Shown: positions 46,067-55,303, numbered from the stretch's first letter. The stretch: 64,000 nt of DNA from Sva-07 sp963752815 (GCA_963752815.1 CAVVZI010000011.1:11997-75996); one strand, 5' to 3'. Numbers and translations: made by a program. Notes: generated by a model not told the origin, from the sequence alone.

Positions 46067-46642
46067 TCACTCGCTGGCCAGGCGGACGAGATTGTCGGCG
46101 GCGGTCGCCGCGACCGCGTCGGCCACACCCACGGCGACGAGCTGGTGCTCGATCACCGTGGGATCGTCCCCGACGTCGAACATCGCTGTGGCCAATCGGT
46201 GGGCCCGGGTGAGCTCGTCGAGCGTCACCACGGTGGCCGTCCAGGAGGCATGAGCGGCCTGCAGTTCGTCGGGCATGCGTCGCAGATGGCGATAGGCGAT
46301 CGGCGGGACGCGGCGCCGGACGGCGAACCCATCGGGGATCGGGTGGGCGAGACCGAACATGACGCACCGCTGCAGCGCCTTGCTGAACGGTGACGACCGT
46401 CCGACCTGGAAGCTGAGACCCATCGCCCGTGCGGTGGCGGCGAGATCGAGGTCGTAGCCCTCCGGCGCCTGATCGAGGCCCGCCGCCAACCGGCGGATGA
46501 GCCACGTCGCCGTCGGCCCGAGCACGCCGAGCCAGAAGGTCTCGACGTAGCGCGAACGCGGATCGTGGCCGTCGTCGTCGACCAGCGGGTCGATCCATGG
46601 GCGAACGGCGACGAGCGGCGGGGGACTGGTGAGCACGGACAT
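46067..46642 (-). CDS. Conserved actinobacterial protein of unknown function
   Basis: A 191-residue helical protein. RYVETFWLGVLGPTATWLIRRLAAGLDQ and FQVGRSSPFSKALQRCVMFGLAHPIPDGFAVRRRVPPI look like a conserved actinobacterial family, but I cannot name it. ATG 46642 is preceded by a GGGAGG ribosome site. The longer frame from 46762 lacks one. No catalytic motif is visible. A regulator or adaptor is possible from the helical, charged composition. Confidence 0.65.
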   Translation of the reverse strand: MSVLTSPPPLVAVRPWIDPLVDDDGHDPRSRYVETFWLGVLGPTATWLIRRLAAGLDQAPEGYDLDLAATARAMGLSFQVGRSSPFSKALQRCVMFGLAHPIPDGFAVRRRVPPIAYRHLRRMPDELQAAHASWTATVVTLDELTRAHRLATAMFDVGDDPTVIEHQLVAVGVADAVAATAADNLVRLASE

Positions 46643-46776
46643 GGCGGCCTCCCGAGGGTCGAGCGGAATCGTGGAATGAGCGAGGGAGCCGGGCGACCGA
46701 ACGTGGGCGGCGGTGCCGTCGGACCGGAAACGCACTTCCGGCGTCATGTCCTGGAGGGGCATGCCAGAGTGGGGGC

Positions 46777-48570
46777 GTGCTGCGCAAGGTCAGGCTCCGC
46801 AACCATGTGATGGTCGGCCTCGCCGTCGTGCTGATGTCGCTGCTCGCCGGCTGCCGGGTGATCGGTGCCGGCGACGATGCGCTCATCCGGCCCGAGCGCT
46901 TCGACGCCAAGCAGGTCACGGTCTGGCCCGAGGGCGACAACGGGGTGCACGTCCGGGAGATCGTCGACATCGACTTCGGCCCCACCGAGCGGCACGGCTA
47001 CCAGCGGATCATCCCGAACGACTTCGGGGAACCGCAGTCGGTCGAGGCGACATCCGACGCGAACAGCGACGTCGCGGTCGTCAACGTCGGCGACGACACC
47101 CGGATCCGGATCGGCGACCCGAACGAGACGCTCACCGGCCGCCACCGCTACACGCTCGACTACGTGCTCCCCGACGCCCGGCTCGACTCCGGCGTGCTCG
47201 CCCTCGACATCATCGGCATCGACGAGACGATGGAGACGAAACGGTTCGAGGTGGTCGTGACCGGTTTCGAGTTCGGCACCACGGCGTGCGATACCGGTGC
47301 CTTCGGTGTGTTCGGCGGCTGCGACCTCGTGAAGGACGACACCGGCAACTATGTCGCCGTCATCGAGCCCCTGGCGCCAGGCGACCTGATCACGGTCGGC
47401 GGCACGATCACCGGGTTCGACGAACCGTCGCTACCTCCGATCCCCGCTCCGCAGGAGCCCGTCCCGAGCGGCTTCAGCCCGCTCGGCCTCCTGATGATCC
47501 CGGTCGGCGTGGTCGGCGGCGCGCTGGCGTTCCTCTGGAACCGCCGCCGAGGGAGCAACGAGGTCGCCGGGGCAGGGGGCGCGGCCGACGCCGCGTTCGG
47601 CGGGCTGCCCGCCCCCGGTCCGAGCGCGGCGACGCTGGCGAGTGCACCGACCCGTCGCGTCACCGACGCCCAACTCGCCGAGATGGCGACGATCGAGTTC
47701 GCCCCGCCGCGCGGTCTGGAACCGTGGATGGGCCGGGCGCTGCTCCGCGAGCTCGTCGACCAGGACACCGTCGTCGCCTGGTTCTCCGAGATGATCGCTC
47801 AGGAAGCGATGGTGATCACCACCGACGGCGACCAGCACACGCTCGAACCGGGGCCGCAACGCGACCGGGTGAGTGCCGCCGACCAGAAGCACGTCGCGCA
47901 ACTGTTCCGCAACGAGCCGTCGATCGCGCTGGGCACGTACGACGCGACGTTCGCCGGCACGTGGAGGAGCGTGTTCCAGGAGCAACAGGACTTCATCCGC
48001 GACTCCGGATGGTGGAGTTCGACGACCGGGCGAGCGAGCAGCATCGCCAGCGGGGTCCTCGGTGCCCTGATCGTGATCGGCCTGCTGTTCGCGGTCAACA
48101 TCGTCAACTTCGCGACCGATGGCCTCGGGATCCTCACGTCGCCGTGGTTGGCGATCGTGCTCGGGGTCGCGCTCCCGTTCTTCGTCGGGCTGCTCGCCTA
48201 CTCGGCGATGGTGCCGTCGCGCACCGCCACCGGGTCGGCGCTCGCGCTGCGGACCGAGTCGTTCCGTCGCTTCCTCGCGGCCAGCGAGGGCAAGCACGTG
48301 CAATGGGCGTGGGACAACGGACTGCTGCGCGAGTACAGCGCCTGGGCGGTGGCCCTCGATGCCGCCGACGCGTGGGAACGGGCGATCCGGGCGAGCAACA
48401 TCCCCGAACCGCAGGTGGCGCTCAGCGGGCCGCTCCTCGTGCACTCGCTGGCGTATTCGATGGCCAGCACCAGCACGCAACCGTCGTCGACGGGGACGAG
48501 CAGCGGGTTCAGTGGGTTCAGCGGCGGTGGCGGGGGAGGAGGCGGCGGTGGCAGCTCCGGCTCGTGGTGA
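46777..48570 (+). CDS. DUF2207-type membrane lipoprotein
   Basis: A 597-residue protein with the DUF2207 layout: a signal with lipobox (LMSLLAGC, Cys26), an extracellular Ig-like domain (GVHVREIVDIDFGPTERHGYQRIIP), a transmembrane helix (GLLMIPVGVVGGALAFLW), a cytoplasmic domain (TRRVTDAQLAEMATIEFAPPRGLEPWMGRALL), two further helices (GVLGALIVIGLLFAVNIV; WLAIVLGVALPFFVGLLAY) and a Gly-rich tail (SGGGGGGGGGGSSGSW) typical of the family. Function unknown. GTG 46777 is used. The secreted repeat protein follows on the same strand. Confidence 0.85.
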   Translation: MLRKVRLRNHVMVGLAVVLMSLLAGCRVIGAGDDALIRPERFDAKQVTVWPEGDNGVHVREIVDIDFGPTERHGYQRIIPNDFGEPQSVEATSDANSDVAVVNVGDDTRIRIGDPNETLTGRHRYTLDYVLPDARLDSGVLALDIIGIDETMETKRFEVVVTGFEFGTTACDTGAFGVFGGCDLVKDDTGNYVAVIEPLAPGDLITVGGTITGFDEPSLPPIPAPQEPVPSGFSPLGLLMIPVGVVGGALAFLWNRRRGSNEVAGAGGAADAAFGGLPAPGPSAATLASAPTRRVTDAQLAEMATIEFAPPRGLEPWMGRALLRELVDQDTVVAWFSEMIAQEAMVITTDGDQHTLEPGPQRDRVSAADQKHVAQLFRNEPSIALGTYDATFAGTWRSVFQEQQDFIRDSGWWSSTTGRASSIASGVLGALIVIGLLFAVNIVNFATDGLGILTSPWLAIVLGVALPFFVGLLAYSAMVPSRTATGSALALRTESFRRFLAASEGKHVQWAWDNGLLREYSAWAVALDAADAWERAIRASNIPEPQVALSGPLLVHSLAYSMASTSTQPSSTGTSSGFSGFSGGGGGGGGGGSSGSW

Positions 48571-48625
48571 GGCGTCGGCGGGACCAGGGACTGGAAACCG
48601 GTGCGGATGGGCATCGGATCCGGCG

Positions 48626-50497
48626 GTGAGGTTCCAACGGACGGTCCATCGTGGGGTGCTGGTCGCCCTGCTCGCCACCTCGATCGTGTGGCTCGCGTCC
48701 GCCGGCGCCCGCCCGGCCGTGGCGGCACCGCTCGGCTCGCAGTTCGTGCCGGTCGCCCCGTGCCGGTTGGCCGACACCCGCCAGGCCGGTGAGCGGCCGC
48801 TGGCGGCCGGCGCCTCGATGCGCATCACGGTGTCGGGTCGGTGTGGGGTGCCGGCCGGGGGCGGCGCCGTCGCGGTGACGATCACGGCGACCGACGCCAC
48901 GACCGGCGGGTATCTCACCGCCCACGCCGCTTCGACGCCGGTCCCCGACGCCTCCAACCTGAACTTCCGGCCAGGAGCGGCGGTGGCCAATTCGGCGATC
49001 GTCGCGCTGTCGGCGGACGGTGCCATCGACCTCTACTCCTCGAGCGAGGTCCAGGTGATCGTCGACGTCACCGGGGTCTTCGTCCCGGTCGCGGGCAACG
49101 TGTCCTCGGGACGCTTCGTGGCGGTCCCGCCCAGCCGTCTCGTCGACACCCGCCGCACCGCCGATCGTCGCAGTGGCGACCTCGTCGTGCCGATCCCACC
49201 GGGCGTGCCGTCGGACGCGACCGCGCTCGCGGTGTCGGTGACGCTGACCGACACCGACGAAGCGACCTACGTCACCGCGTATCCCGCCGGTGCCGCTCGG
49301 CCGAACTCGAGCGTCGTCAACACCGATCCGCTCGAACGGGCGCGGGCGGTCACCGTGCTCGCGCCGGTCAGCGCCGGCGGCCTCGCCCTCTGGCGGTCAG
49401 CGCCGTCCAACGTGATCGTCGATGTCGTCGGGTGGTTCACGGGGCCGTCGTCATCGCCCGGATCGGACGGTCTGTTCGTCGCCGACGGGCCGCGCCGCGT
49501 CTGGGATTCACGGTCGACGAACGATCCGCTGCACCCGGGTGGCACCGCGGAACGGAGCCTCGTCACGGTCCCCGCCGCGGCCGCCGTGATCAACGTCACC
49601 GCCGTCGACGCGACCGCTCCCGGCTACGTGTCGGCCTTCCCGGCGGGCATGGCGCGGCCGGACGTGTCGATGCTCAACGTCGCCTGGCGCTCCCCGCTGG
49701 CCGCGATGTCGGTCGTGTCGATGTCGTCCCGGGGCGTCGACTTCTACGCGTCGGTCGGCGTGCACATGGTCGTCGACGTGGCCGGCTGGTTCCTCGGCGC
49801 GCCGGTCGCGGCGACGAGCGTGCCGACGGGAGCCAATCCGGCGCCCTCGTTCGGCGGGTCCGTCCTGTTCGTCTCCGACTCGTCGCTCGCCGGGATCCGG
49901 TGGAACGGCGACCTCGAGTGGCTGCAGGGCGCGAACATCGTGGCCGAACTGGAATCGTGCCGCCGCCTGATCGGTGCGTCGTGCCGCGGCCGCGAGGGGT
50001 ATGCGCCGGAGAACGCCACGCAGGCGGTGCTCACCGCGTCGGGGAGCTTCGACACGCTCGTCGTCGGCACCGGTTACGACGACTTCGCCCCGCTGTTCGC
50101 ACAGGGCTTCGACTCGGTCGTGCGGGCAGCGCGCGCCCGTGGCATCGCCCGCATCGTCTGGTTCGACTACCGCGAACTCGTCGGATACACGTCGCCGGGC
50201 CACGTGTCCTACGCCGCGACGTTCGCCGCCAACAACGCCACGCTCCGCACGATGGTCGCGTCCGGGGCCTATCCCGAGGTGACGATCGCCGACTGGAACG
50301 GCTACTCGTTCCCGCACCCGAACTGGTTCACCGCCGACGGGGTGCACGTCACCGGTGCCGGCACGGAAGAGGCGGCCAAGTACCTGTCGCGCACGCTCGC
50401 CTTCCTCGATCGTCGCCCGTGCCCCGCCGGGATGGGCGGGCCCGTGACCGCGGGCGGCTGGTGCGCCTCGCCCGACCTGGTGGGTGCCCCCGGCTGA
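48626..50497 (+). CDS. Secreted VDTR/GWF repeat protein with C-terminal SGNH-like domain
   Basis: A 623-residue protein with a signal peptide (VLVALLATSIVWLASAGARPAVAA), then three modules of 120-130 residues: LADTRQAG...VDVTGVF, LVDTRRTAD...VDVVGWF, VWDSRSTND...VDVAGWF, each with A-V-x-V-T-x-T-D and GYxTAxPAG-type strands. A C-terminal SGNH-like domain follows (VLFVSDSSLAGIRW, VVGTGYDDF, FTADGVHVTGAGTEEAAKYL with Asp-x-x-His). The same two parts occur in reverse order in the protein at 5183. It is probably surface-exposed, with carbohydrate or cell-wall esterase activity. GTG 48626 gives the signal peptide. Confidence 0.75.
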   Translation: MRFQRTVHRGVLVALLATSIVWLASAGARPAVAAPLGSQFVPVAPCRLADTRQAGERPLAAGASMRITVSGRCGVPAGGGAVAVTITATDATTGGYLTAHAASTPVPDASNLNFRPGAAVANSAIVALSADGAIDLYSSSEVQVIVDVTGVFVPVAGNVSSGRFVAVPPSRLVDTRRTADRRSGDLVVPIPPGVPSDATALAVSVTLTDTDEATYVTAYPAGAARPNSSVVNTDPLERARAVTVLAPVSAGGLALWRSAPSNVIVDVVGWFTGPSSSPGSDGLFVADGPRRVWDSRSTNDPLHPGGTAERSLVTVPAAAAVINVTAVDATAPGYVSAFPAGMARPDVSMLNVAWRSPLAAMSVVSMSSRGVDFYASVGVHMVVDVAGWFLGAPVAATSVPTGANPAPSFGGSVLFVSDSSLAGIRWNGDLEWLQGANIVAELESCRRLIGASCRGREGYAPENATQAVLTASGSFDTLVVGTGYDDFAPLFAQGFDSVVRAARARGIARIVWFDYRELVGYTSPGHVSYAATFAANNATLRTMVASGAYPEVTIADWNGYSFPHPNWFTADGVHVTGAGTEEAAKYLSRTLAFLDRRPCPAGMGGPVTAGGWCASPDLVGAPG

Positions 50498-50509
50498 CGA
50501 GCGGAACGG

Positions 50510-51249
50510 TCAGCCCAGCGTGGGTCGCAGCAGGTTGATCGCAGCCTGGATGTCGCTGCGGCGAGCGGTGATCACGTTCGCCGATTCCTGCACGAGACCC
50601 ATGTTCGGCGGCTCCTGCACTCGCAACTGGAGGTTGGTGTCGATCGCCGACGCGAGTTCGGAGAGGAACTGGCCGAGCTGGAGCCACGTGGCGTTGTTCG
50701 ACCGGCTGGCCTCGGCCTGGGTGCCGATCACGACGTTGTCGATGCGGGTGCGCTCCACGCTCCATCGTTGGGCGGCCTGTACCGGGGCGGCCGCCAGCAG
50801 TTCGAGCGACAGCTGATCGTGGATCCACTGTGCGGATGCCACCAGCTGGTGTGCGGCGTCGTTGAGCGGCGCCGGCGTGACGGGCGCGGCCGCCGGCGGC
50901 GTGGTCTTCCGGCTCGATCGACGGCTGATACTCGTGACCACCGCGCTGACGATGATGATCGCCAGGACGATGAACAGCGTGATGAGCAACCACGTGCCGA
51001 CGTCGATGCCGTCGTCCTCCTCCGGCGGGAACGGTGCCGGGGATCGATGCGGGAACCGTCTCGGGTGGCGCGGTCTCGGGCGGTGCGGTCTCGGGTGGGG
51101 CCGTGTCCGGCGCGGCCTGCTCCCGGCGGGGTCAGCGGCGCGGCACTCGTCGCCCACGCGTGTTCGGCGATGCCGACGAGGCCGACGACGGTGATCGACA
51201 GGGAGAGTGCCAGCGCCCGTGCGGTGGTTCGTGGTCCGGATCGGCTCAT
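50510..51249 (-). CDS. Secreted/membrane protein with Pro-Glu-Thr repeats (two frameshifts)
   Basis: Extra bases near 51118 and 51040 separate three frames that join into about 245 residues: signal peptide (ALALSLSITVVGLVGIAEHAWA), a linker with a TAPPETAPPETAPPETVP repeat, a transmembrane helix after EEDDGIDVG (WLLITLFIVLAIIIVSAVV), and a C-terminal helical domain (AAHQLVASAQWIHDQLSLEL...IDNVVIGTQAEASRSNNATW...). I do not recognise the domain. The Ala/Pro linker frame is read only in the third frame, which fits the two-indel model exactly. It ends 12 nt from the stop of the convergent repeat protein. Confidence 0.6.
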
Positions 51250-51287
51250 GCCCGCCAACCTAGACGCCGACCCAGCCGGCCGATGGG

Positions 51288-52868
51288 TCATCCGGCGATG
51301 ATGTGATCGAGCCGCAGTTCGGGTTCGTTCTGTTCGATGCGCGCCAGGGCGTACTTGTTCTCGAACAGGGCGACGAGGTGTCCGTCGAGGCGGGACAGGA
51401 TCCGCACCCCGACCTTCTCGCGCAGCGTCTCGGCCGACTCCTTGTCGGTCAGGCGGATCGCCTGGTACGGCGCGGACACGATCTCGATCGGGGCGTTGAA
51501 CTCGATGTCGAGGCGGTTGGCGAACACGTCGAACTGCAGTTGGCCGACGGCGGCGAGGACCGGCGAGGCGTCTCCCCAGTCGGGATCCTTCAACACCTGG
51601 ACGACGCCCTCCTCATTGAGTTGGTCGAGGCCCTTGCGGAACTGTTTGAACTTGCCGGTGTCGAGCGGTCGGGCCGAGGCGAACACCTCGGGCGCGAACT
51701 GCGGGATCGGCGGGAAGCGGACCGGCGGGCCGAGCTCGTCGTAGAGGCTGTCGCCGATGTTCAATCCGGTGGCGTTGACGAGGCCGACCACGTCGCCCGG
51801 GAACGCCTCGTCGATCGTCGTGCGTTCCGCCCCGAACACGGTGGAGGCGTACTTGGTGGCGAACGGCCGGCCGGTGCGGTCGCAGGTCATCACCATCCCG
51901 CGATCGAACCGGCCCGAGCAGATGCGGGCGAACGCGATGCGGTCGCGGTGGTTGCGATCCATGTTGGCCTGCACCTTGAACACGAACGCCGAGCACGGTT
52001 CGTCGAGGTGGCGCGGCTTGCCGTCGATGTCGGCGCGGGGCGTCGGCGCGGGAGCGAGGTCGACGATGGCATCGAGGAGATGGCGGACACCGAAGTTGGT
52101 GAGCGCCGATCCCGCGAACACGGGCGTCGACTCGCCGGCGAGGAACGACGGCAGGTCGACGTCGGCGCCGATCGCGTCGAGCAGGTCGCTGTCGTCGGTC
52201 GCCTTGGTCCACTCGTTGCCCTCCTCCGCCGCGGCCCGGGTGGCGTCGACGTCCTCCTCGGGCGCGATCTGCGAGCCGCGGGCGGTGCGGGTGAACCGGG
52301 TGAACACGCCCGTGCGGCGGTCGATCACACCGCGCAGGTCGCCGTGCGATCCGACCGGCCACGTCGCCGGAGTGGGGCGCAGGCCGATCTGCTCCTCGAT
52401 CTGGTCGAGCAGCTCCAGCGGCTCCATCCCGGGGCGGTCGAGCTTGTTGAGGAACGTGATCACCGGCAGGTTGCGCGAGCGGCAGACCTCGAACAGCTTC
52501 AGCGTCTGCGGTTCGATGCCCTTGGCCGAGTCGAGCACCATCACCACCGCGTCGACGGCCGACAGCACGCGGTAGGTGTCCTCGGAGAAGTCGCGGTGGC
52601 CCGGCGTGTCGAGCAGGTTCAACTCGTGGTCGCGGTACGGGAAGTTCAGCGCCGTCGACGTGATCGAGATGCCGCGCTTCTGCTCCATGTCCATCCAGTC
52701 GGACGTGGCCGCCCGCCGGCCCTCGTGCGCCTTGACCGCCCCGCCGGACGTGATCGCACCCGCATAGAGCAGGAACTTCTCGGTGAGGGTGGTCTTGCCC
52801 GCGTCAGGGTGGCTGATGATCGCGAACGTGCGCCGGCGCGCCGCCTCGGAAGCCACCTGCTGGGACAT
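51288..52868 (-). CDS. prfC: Peptide chain release factor 3
   Basis: A 526-residue translational GTPase that recycles RF1 and RF2 after peptide release. Seen: G1 ISHPDAGKTTLTEK, switch I region RGISITSTALNFPY, G3 LLDTPGHRDF, G4 FLNKLDRPG, and domain II/III stretches (GRPFATKYASTVFGAERTTI; VAAVGQLQFDVFANRLDIEF). The RRAATSDWMDMEQKRGISI block distinguishes RF3 from EF-G. A TAGGTT -10 lies 8 nt before ATG 52868. Only 21 bp separate it from the divergent aminotransferase start. Confidence 0.96.
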   Translation of the reverse strand: MSQQVASEAARRRTFAIISHPDAGKTTLTEKFLLYAGAITSGGAVKAHEGRRAATSDWMDMEQKRGISITSTALNFPYRDHELNLLDTPGHRDFSEDTYRVLSAVDAVVMVLDSAKGIEPQTLKLFEVCRSRNLPVITFLNKLDRPGMEPLELLDQIEEQIGLRPTPATWPVGSHGDLRGVIDRRTGVFTRFTRTARGSQIAPEEDVDATRAAAEEGNEWTKATDDSDLLDAIGADVDLPSFLAGESTPVFAGSALTNFGVRHLLDAIVDLAPAPTPRADIDGKPRHLDEPCSAFVFKVQANMDRNHRDRIAFARICSGRFDRGMVMTCDRTGRPFATKYASTVFGAERTTIDEAFPGDVVGLVNATGLNIGDSLYDELGPPVRFPPIPQFAPEVFASARPLDTGKFKQFRKGLDQLNEEGVVQVLKDPDWGDASPVLAAVGQLQFDVFANRLDIEFNAPIEIVSAPYQAIRLTDKESAETLREKVGVRILSRLDGHLVALFENKYALARIEQNEPELRLDHIIAG

Positions 52869-52876
52869 GGCATGCC

Positions 52877-52882
52877 AACCTA
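52877..52882 (-). promoter_or_regulatory. -10 hexamer TAGGTT upstream of prfC
   Basis: TAGGTT on the minus strand ends 8 nt before ATG 52868, within the 21-bp divergent gap. Confidence 0.45.
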
Positions 52883-52889
52883 CCGAGGT

Positions 52890-54263
52890 ATGCCCGCACT
52901 GATGGCCGCCCCGATCGACCGTGGTCGACTTCACGAGCTGCTGCGCCAGGAGCAGGACCGTTTCGTCGCGCTCCATCCGCGTTCGGCCGCACTCGCCACG
53001 GAGGCGGCGACCCATCTCGTCGCCGGCGTCCCGATGCCCTGGATGACTCGGTGGCCCGGTGCCTTCCCGATCCACGTCGCGGAGGCCTCCGGGTCGCGTT
53101 TCGTCGACGTCGACGGCATCGAGTACGTCGACTTCTGCCTCGGCGACACCGGTGCGATGGCCGGCCACAGCGGCCGTGCGGTCGCCGAGGCGATCACCCG
53201 CCAGGCGTCGCTCGGGCTGACGACCATGCTGCCGTCGGCGGACGCCGCCTGGGTCGGCGCGGAACTGGCCCGCCGGTTCACACTCCCGAAGTGGCAGCTG
53301 GCGATGACGGCGACCGACGCCAACCGGTTCGTGCTGCGCTTCGCCCGTCACCTCACCGGTCGGCCGAAGGTGGCGGTGATGGACTGGTGCTACCACGGAA
53401 CGGTCGACGAGACGCTGGCGATCCTGAACGACCACGGCCAGGTCGTCAGCCGTCCGGGCGCCATCGGCCCCCAGATCGACCCGGCCCTGACGACCCGGGT
53501 CGTGCCGTTCAACGACCTCGACGCGCTCGAACGGGCACTGGACCACGGCGACGTCGCGGCCGTGCTGATGGAGCCGGCGCTGACGAACATCGGCATCGTC
53601 CTGCCCGAGCCCGGCTATCTCGACGGGGTTCGAGAGCTCACTCGCACGCACGGCTCGTGGCTCGTGATCGACGAGACGCACACGATCTGCGCCGGGCCGG
53701 GCGGGTGCACGGCGGCGTGGGGGCTCGAACCCGATGCCGTCGTGGTCGGCAAGCCGATCGGCGGTGGCGTGCCCGTGGCGGCCTACGGCGTGACCGACGA
53801 CATCGCCGCCCGGCTCGTCCGGCCGATGACGGGGCACGACTCCGACGTGGCGGGCGTCGGCGGCACGCTCACCGGGAGCGCGCTGGCGCTCGCCGCGGTG
53901 CGCGCCACGTTGAGCACCACGCTGCTCGAGCCCGACTACGCCCGCATGATCCCGCTCGCCGAACGCTGGACGGCCGGGGTCGCCGCGGTGATCGACCGGG
54001 TCGGCCTCGACTGGACGGTGCAGCGCCTCGGTTGCCGGGCCGAGTACTGGTTCTGCCCGCCGCCCCGTGACGGCGCGGCCGCCGCTGCCGCGGTCGACGA
54101 CGAACTCGACACGTTCATGCATCTGTGGGCGCTCAACCGCGGCGTGCTGATGACGCCGTTCCACAACATGGCGCTGATGTCGCCGGCCCACTCCGAAGCC
54201 GACGTCGACCGCCACACCGAGGTCTTCGCCTCCGCCGTCGCCGCCCTCACCTCCGTCCCCTGA
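52890..54263 (+). CDS. Class III aminotransferase, GSA-aminomutase-like
   Basis: A 457-residue PLP enzyme. Seen: VDVDGIEYVDFCLGDTGAMAGHSG (family start), AMTATDANRFVLRFARHLTGRPKVAVMDWCYHG, the cofactor Asp in LVIDETHTICAGPGG, and the PLP-Lys region VVVGKPIGGGVPVAAYG. The pattern resembles glutamate-1-semialdehyde aminomutases and related transaminases, but the sequence around the Lys differs enough that a secondary-metabolite or amine substrate is possible. ATG 52890 leaves 21 bp to prfC. ATG 52901 or later starts would leave more room for a promoter. Confidence 0.85.
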   Translation: MPALMAAPIDRGRLHELLRQEQDRFVALHPRSAALATEAATHLVAGVPMPWMTRWPGAFPIHVAEASGSRFVDVDGIEYVDFCLGDTGAMAGHSGRAVAEAITRQASLGLTTMLPSADAAWVGAELARRFTLPKWQLAMTATDANRFVLRFARHLTGRPKVAVMDWCYHGTVDETLAILNDHGQVVSRPGAIGPQIDPALTTRVVPFNDLDALERALDHGDVAAVLMEPALTNIGIVLPEPGYLDGVRELTRTHGSWLVIDETHTICAGPGGCTAAWGLEPDAVVVGKPIGGGVPVAAYGVTDDIAARLVRPMTGHDSDVAGVGGTLTGSALALAAVRATLSTTLLEPDYARMIPLAERWTAGVAAVIDRVGLDWTVQRLGCRAEYWFCPPPRDGAAAAAAVDDELDTFMHLWALNRGVLMTPFHNMALMSPAHSEADVDRHTEVFASAVAALTSVP

Positions 54264-54266
54264 AGC

Positions 54267-54316
54267 GTTCTCGTGAACTTCTTGCGTACCCGCGTGCGCA
54301 AGAAGTTCACGAGAAC
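54267..54316. terminator. Perfect 20-bp hairpin after the aminotransferase
   Basis: The arms at 54267-54286 and 54297-54316 are perfectly complementary over 20 bp with a 10-nt loop (core GTGAACTTCTTGCG). It starts 3 nt after the aminotransferase stop. No U-run follows. It is either a terminator or another dispersed palindrome. Confidence 0.55.
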
Positions 54317-54340
54317 CCGGCAGTCGGCGGGCCGCAGCGC

Positions 54341-54391
54341 CGAACGCGTGATCAATCTGCGGCGTGGGTGCGCAGATTGTTCACGCGTTCG
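54341..54391. repeat. 21-bp hairpin overlapping the L,D-transpeptidase stop
   Basis: The arms at 54341-54361 and 54371-54391 pair over 21 positions with one mismatch (core CGAACGCGTGA). The right arm contains the last codons and the stop (54381-54383) of the minus-strand gene. It would form a hairpin in either transcript and so may be a bidirectional terminator. Confidence 0.55.
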
Positions 54392-55219
54392 ACAGGAGGT
54401 AGCTGGTCGGGCCGATGGCGAACTGCGTGGCGAGCGTCGGGTCGAGGAGGCGGATGAACGCGACGAGGTCGACGTCGGCGAGCGACACGCAGCCGCTCGT
54501 CGGCTTCGGTTGGCCGGTCGGCCGTGTACGAGTTGCGATGGAGGAAGATCGCCGCGGCGAACGGCGTCTCGCCGGGCGCGTCGCCCGACACCGGATCGAG
54601 GTTGGCGCCGATCACCGCGGCGTGGGAGTACACGTCGCCGAATCGCGGCAGCCACTCGTCGTCGGGCCCCGGGCAGTTGGGGGAGTTGACGAGGTGGTTG
54701 TAGCTCGATGCGCCGGGCGTCGCGCCCCAGCAGTCCTCGTTGCGCACGGACCGGTAGGTGACGTTGCTACGAACGCCTGGGTCGGGCGACGTTGCCGAAC
54801 ACGGAGAACGTCTGGCCGTCCCAAGCGGTGACCTTGCCGAGCGGGAACACACCGGCCGGCGTGGTGTCGTCGCCCGAGCGGCGGTCGGCGAGCACTCGGG
54901 TGCCCTGCGATCCGAAACTGGCGGCGACCGTGTCGGTCTGGCATCGCCACACCCCGTCGCGCCCACGAGCGGCGACGAACGCGGTGCCGGTCGTCGCGGC
55001 GAACCCCGACGTGGCGAGCACGACGAACTGGCGCACGCCCGGGTGCCGCCCGGCGAGGGCGGCCACGGTCGCGAGGTCGCACGATGCGTTCGGCTGCCAG
55101 GGCACGTCGCGACGGGCCGTCGCGCTGGGTCGGGCTCCGCCGCCGATCGGTCCGGCGGCGGTTGCGGGGGCAGGGATCACCGCGGTGAACAACACGGCCA
55201 TCAGCACCACCCATCGCAT
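54381..55219 (-). CDS. Secreted YkuD-type L,D-transpeptidase-like protein (two frameshifts)
   Basis: Extra bases near 54781 and near 54520 are removed to give about 278 residues. Signal peptide (VVLMAVLFTAVIPAPATA), then a beta-rich domain: FVAARGRDGVWRCQTDTVAASFGSQG, DDTTPAGVFPLGKVTAWDGQ, AAAIFLHRNSYTADG with the catalytic-type His, and KPTSGCVSLADVDLV with the Ser-x-Gly-Cys core including the nucleophilic Cys. These enzymes cross-link peptidoglycan through 3-3 bonds or anchor proteins. The active-site motif lies in the frame recovered only after the second correction. Confidence 0.78.
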
Positions 55220-55244
55220 CCGCGTCAGTCTCGCGTGTCCGAAA

Positions 55245-55303
55245 CCACCGTTTGCGTCGGGATTGCCGAGGGCAGGTGCGCGGAAATCCTGACGCAAACG
55301 TGG
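55245..55303. repeat. Dispersed palindrome family P2, copy 3
   Basis: Left arm 55245-55264 and right arm 55285-55303 share CGTTTGCGTC and GGATT with copies 1 and 2, with one base of length difference. It lies between the divergent transpeptidase and sirtuin genes, so it may overlap their promoters. Confidence 0.65.

Noticed and set aside
52869..54215. Upstream extension of the prfC frame (to 975 residues) across the aminotransferase gene
   Set aside because: RF3 begins at ATG 52868 with its canonical start. The extension is Arg/Asp-rich shadow sequence opposite a clear PLP enzyme.
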